This document shows positions 61,502 to 64,000 of a DNA stretch of 64,000 bases, piece by piece. The notes beneath the pieces were generated by a model. That model did not search any database and was not told where the DNA came from. It was given only the letters and a program-made list of their open reading frames with translations. Both the position numbers and the translations under genes were made by a program. The stretch is from CBDCYN01 sp965224205 (GTDB lineage: Bacteria; Planctomycetota; Phycisphaerae; Phycisphaerales; Phycisphaeraceae), in assembly GCA_965224205.1 (NCBI GenBank), contig CBDCYN010000042.1, positions 1 through 64,000 on the forward strand, in the 5' to 3' direction. Every line of letters begins with the position of its first letter. The stretch's first letter is position 1.

Positions 61502-62431
61502 ATGTATAGGGGCCGTCATGTTCTTTCATCGGATCGCCTCGACCCCGAGGCGTCGGGACCGACCTCTTCGGGGATGGATACGCGCAGCGCCTCAGAGCCG
61601 ATCGGCGCGGCTTGGCGGCAAGCTCCGTGGAACGGTGCACGAGCACGATGGAATCAGGATCGGTTAGCGGGACGGTTCCCGCTGGGCTTAGATGCCGGCG
61701 TGGCGTCGCCGCCTGTGGTAGCGCAGCAGCAAGCCGTTAAAACGGTCACCCTGACTTTTCTGGGGGATTTCCCCAACCCCTGGAAGAACAACCCCGCTCT
61801 GGAACGGCAACGGCTCCAACAGGGCAGATGGGCCCCGAGCACAGACGACCTGACCGCGGTCGCCAACGCCGACCAAGCCGCAGCAGGAACGATCCACACG
61901 ACCCCTTGTTTCGAAGACCTATTGAAGGTCATCGAGGGGTCACAAGACAAATCAATCGCCCGGGTCAATATCATTTCACATGGATCTCCTAACGGTTTAG
62001 GGCTATTGGGGACGATCAACGCTAGCAACGGGCAGGTGACCTTCCGCAATAAACCCTCTTGCACCGGATATGTCGATGTCGAAGCGATCAAGGACAACAA
62101 ATCCAGGATCTTGAAGCTACGTGTTAAATTCGCGCCCAAGGCGAGGATGTTTCTTTACCTGTGCAATTCCGGGGCGAACTTGACACTTCTCCAACGCCTC
62201 GCGGATGCTTTTGACCTCCGAATCCGCGGGTTTCTGCACCAGATCTATTACTGTGTCACCCACAGGGGCAACCAACTCGACCGTGGGTGGACCAGGTACA
62301 ACAGGGACGGGGCCCGTCCACCAAGGGCCAGTACCTGCCAGGCCGGCGGCTATGAAAAAGGGTTTGACCATTTGCAAACTGATACAAGTTTCCCCATAAC
62401 GTACGATGACATCCAGCTGCCGCGGCCCTGA
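61502..62431 (+). CDS. Putative caspase-fold (clan CD-like) protein
   Basis: 309 residues. The N-terminal 75 residues are low-complexity and polar. The core has the two hallmark blocks of the caspase-haemoglobinase fold: hydrophobic strand plus His-Gly in 'RVNIISHGSPNGLGLLG' (about residue 160), and hydrophobic strand plus Cys in 'RMFLYLCNSGANL' (about residue 220). DUF4347 or CHAT-type proteins show this pattern. I cannot assign a family with certainty. There is no signal peptide. A GAGG ribosome-binding-like site lies 9-12 bp before the ATG. It stands between IS630 copies with no neighbour that explains its role. Confidence 0.55.
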   Translation: MYRGRHVLSSDRLDPEASGPTSSGMDTRSASEPIGAAWRQAPWNGARARWNQDRLAGRFPLGLDAGVASPPVVAQQQAVKTVTLTFLGDFPNPWKNNPALERQRLQQGRWAPSTDDLTAVANADQAAAGTIHTTPCFEDLLKVIEGSQDKSIARVNIISHGSPNGLGLLGTINASNGQVTFRNKPSCTGYVDVEAIKDNKSRILKLRVKFAPKARMFLYLCNSGANLTLLQRLADAFDLRIRGFLHQIYYCVTHRGNQLDRGWTRYNRDGARPPRASTCQAGGYEKGFDHLQTDTSFPITYDDIQLPRP

Positions 62432-62778
62432 TCTGCTCGGCAAGCGTCGGCCAATCCAGGGTCGCTGACGACGTCGGGGGCGGTACGCTTGTTTCACGTC
62501 TCTGAGTCGCCCATCCGCCTGCGGCGTCGGGTCAGGCCCACACCGGCCAGCGACCATCCTACGATGACGGCATTTTGAGGAATCGGGTGGATCGTGGTGG
62601 TATTTTTGTCGGCTGCGGTAGGAGATCACATTACGGTTAGCCCAATGAAATCAGAGCATTGGGTTTCACGACATGTTCAGCATTTATACCTTCCTCGGGT
62701 GAGTTTGTCTGATCGGTAGAATAGGCTGACGTTAGCGGTTTGATTTTACTACGAAGTCACTGGACACAGGAGGCATGG

Positions 62779-63306
62779 ATGCTTCAGATCACATTGACGG
62801 ACGATGCGGTGGCGGCGTTGGATCGGGGGCGTTTTAGCGATCCAGATCCGCGGGTGCGGCGGAAGTTGCAGGTGGTTTGGCTCAAGAGCCATGGGTTGGC
62901 ACATCGGCAGATCGCGGCCTTGGCAGGGGTCAGCAGCCGGACGGTGCAGCGTTATTTGAATACGTACCTCGACGGTGGGATCGAGGCGTTGAGGCAAAAC
63001 GGCTACCGGGGTCAGCCCAGTCAATTGAACGCGCACGGCCCGAAGGTCAAGGCGTCTTTGGAACAACACCCGCCGTCGACGATCCACGAGGCGAGCCATC
63101 AGATCACGCAACTCACCGGTCTGCGTCGCGGCCCGACGCAAGTGCGAGCTTTTTTGAAACGGCTGGGTCTGCGTCGTCGCAAGCTCGGGGGTGTGCCGGG
63201 CAAGCTTGATCAGGCCAAGCATCAACAGCAGCGTGAATTCCTTGAACAGACCCTCGATCCGGCTTTGGACGAAGCCGAACGGGGTGATCGCAGGGTTTTT
63301 TTGTAG
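62779..63306 (+). CDS. IS630 transposase HTH part (copy B2)
   Basis: Starts at MLQITLTDD and ends with TAG directly after GGTTTTTTTG. It is identical to copy B1. The slippery heptamer T-TTT-TTG is at 63297-63303, the canonical form X-XXY-YYZ for -1 frameshifting. Confidence 0.88.
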   Translation: MLQITLTDDAVAALDRGRFSDPDPRVRRKLQVVWLKSHGLAHRQIAALAGVSSRTVQRYLNTYLDGGIEALRQNGYRGQPSQLNAHGPKVKASLEQHPPSTIHEASHQITQLTGLRRGPTQVRAFLKRLGLRRRKLGGVPGKLDQAKHQQQREFLEQTLDPALDEAERGDRRVFL

Positions 63307-63344
63307 ACGCCTGCCACTTCGTCCATGGCGCGTTTCTGTGCTAC

Positions 63345-63830
63345 GTGTGGTGCGTGGTGAGGCTGTTCATCCGCACGCCCACCGGCCGCCGCCGGCTGAA
63401 CGTGTTGGGGGCGTTGGATTTCGTGACCCGAGAGTTGGTGACCGTCACGAACACGACGTACATCACGGCCCAAACGGTCTGCGAATTACTCGAGACGCTC
63501 GCGGGGCGTTACCCCGGCCAAGCGATCACCCTGGTGCTGGACAACGCGCGGTATCAACGCTGCCGGTTGGTCCAAGATCGGGCCGTGGGGTTGGGCATCG
63601 AGTTGATGTTCCTGCCGTCCTACTCGCCGCACCTGAACCTGATCGAACGGATCTGGGGCCTGCTCAAGAAACGCTGCCTCAACGGCCGGTACTACGAAAC
63701 GTTCGATCGATTTCAGCAAGCCATCCACGACGGCATCGCCAAGCTGGCCACCGACGACAAACCCAACGTCCAAACCCTCATCACCCGCAACTTCCAACAC
63801 TTCAACAATCGGACAATCTTAGCCGCGTGA
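63345..63830 (+). CDS. IS630 transposase DDE part (copy B2)
   Basis: The catalytic part, listed from the first in-frame ATG. After slippage the reading continues 'FFVDACHFVHGAF' and supplies the first catalytic Asp, then 'LVLDNARYQ' and 'NLIERIWGLLKK'. Identical to copy B1. Confidence 0.88.
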   Translation: MWCVVRLFIRTPTGRRRLNVLGALDFVTRELVTVTNTTYITAQTVCELLETLAGRYPGQAITLVLDNARYQRCRLVQDRAVGLGIELMFLPSYSPHLNLIERIWGLLKKRCLNGRYYETFDRFQQAIHDGIAKLATDDKPNVQTLITRNFQHFNNRTILAA

Positions 63831-63900
63831 GGTATATACCCATCTGGGATGGAGCTCCGTCATATAGCACGGTGGGGTGACAACGATGATTCGTGATGGT

Positions 63901-63999
63901 TTACTTTTGTCGATCTCCTTCCATATATCTACCCATCTTGCGTAGACGCTTAGCGCGGTTCTTGAGCAGGTTGTGGGGCTTGAACCGTTTAAGTTCTCG
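63901..63999 (-). CDS. C-terminal end of a basic protein running off the window
   Basis: The last 32 codons of a minus-strand gene ending in TAA at 63903-63901. The visible part is strongly basic ('FKPHNLLKNRAKRLRKMGR'). The rest lies outside the window. No family can be assigned. Confidence 0.4.
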   Translation of the reverse strand, partial: RELKRFKPHNLLKNRAKRLRKMGRYMEGDRQK

Positions 64000-64000
64000 A

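Larger units (their letters stand above)
62689..63832 (+). mobile_element. IS630-type element B, copy 2
   Basis: 1144 bp flanked by TA (62687-62688 and 63833-63834). It matches the copy at 51617-52760 in length and in all reading frames compared, but is oriented oppositely. It is downstream of the caspase-like gene. Confidence 0.92.

Overview
The window reads as planctomycete DNA, most likely of the Phycisphaerae type. Supporting signs are an ECF sigma factor translationally coupled to a Ser/Thr kinase with TPRs, a PEP-CTERM protein, a 16S rRNA gene transcribed without a 23S gene, and a GC-rich chromosome crowded with insertion sequences. The taxonomic call is an inference from these features, not from a database match.

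Layout. (1) 1-14.3 kb is an integrative or defence island: two excisionase-like HTH genes, a DUF5681-like gene, a small-terminase-like gene, an MmeI-type (type IIL) restriction-modification gene cleanly split by an IS66 element, a DUF4268 PD-(D/E)XK-like protein, and a 1993-residue transglutaminase-like/DUF4011/SF1 helicase/endonuclease/DUF3320 protein. (2) 14.6-21.6 kb is a phage-like integrative module on the minus strand: a 5'-truncated tRNA-Ser(CGA) fragment (probable attachment-site scar), a large serine recombinase, DUF2924, a TerL-like ATPase without its nuclease domain, DUF5681, a ParB-DNA methyltransferase fusion and an unknown protein. No capsid genes are seen. (3) 22-26.2 kb is an IS21-type element with an IS630 element nested in its right end. 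It cuts off the 5' part of a SPINDLY-type O-GlcNAc transferase gene. (4) 26.2-39.2 kb is a less disturbed stretch: UDP-glycosyltransferase, isoprenylcysteine-methyltransferase-like membrane protein, CrtI-like FAD oxidoreductase, AhpD/CMD-like protein, two SAM methyltransferases, the ECF sigma/kinase pair, a TetR regulator with a double palindromic operator, and a PEP-CTERM protein with a second copy of that operator upstream. (5) 39.3-53.1 kb is an IS graveyard (IS630, IS3, IS5, IS481, IS30, IS21 remnants, a broken integrase-core transposase). It contains one clear cargo gene, a CPA2/Kef-type cation:proton antiporter between two IS30 copies, plus a second partial copy of the TetR-linked methyltransferase. 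(6) 54.5-56.8 kb is a complete free-standing 16S rRNA transcription unit. (7) 57-64 kb holds a DinB-like protein, a second IS5 copy flanked by inverted IS630 copies, a putative caspase-fold protein behind a 26-bp perfect inverted repeat, and an IS630 copy that matches the one at 51.6 kb.

Functionally the window is a mobile-element hot spot. Many insertions have recognisable target duplications, so several broken genes can be restored in silico: the MmeI-like gene, and the integrase-core transposase apart from one in-frame stop. The TetR/methyltransferase operator duplication, the standalone 16S unit and the helicase-nuclease giant are the observations with most biological content.
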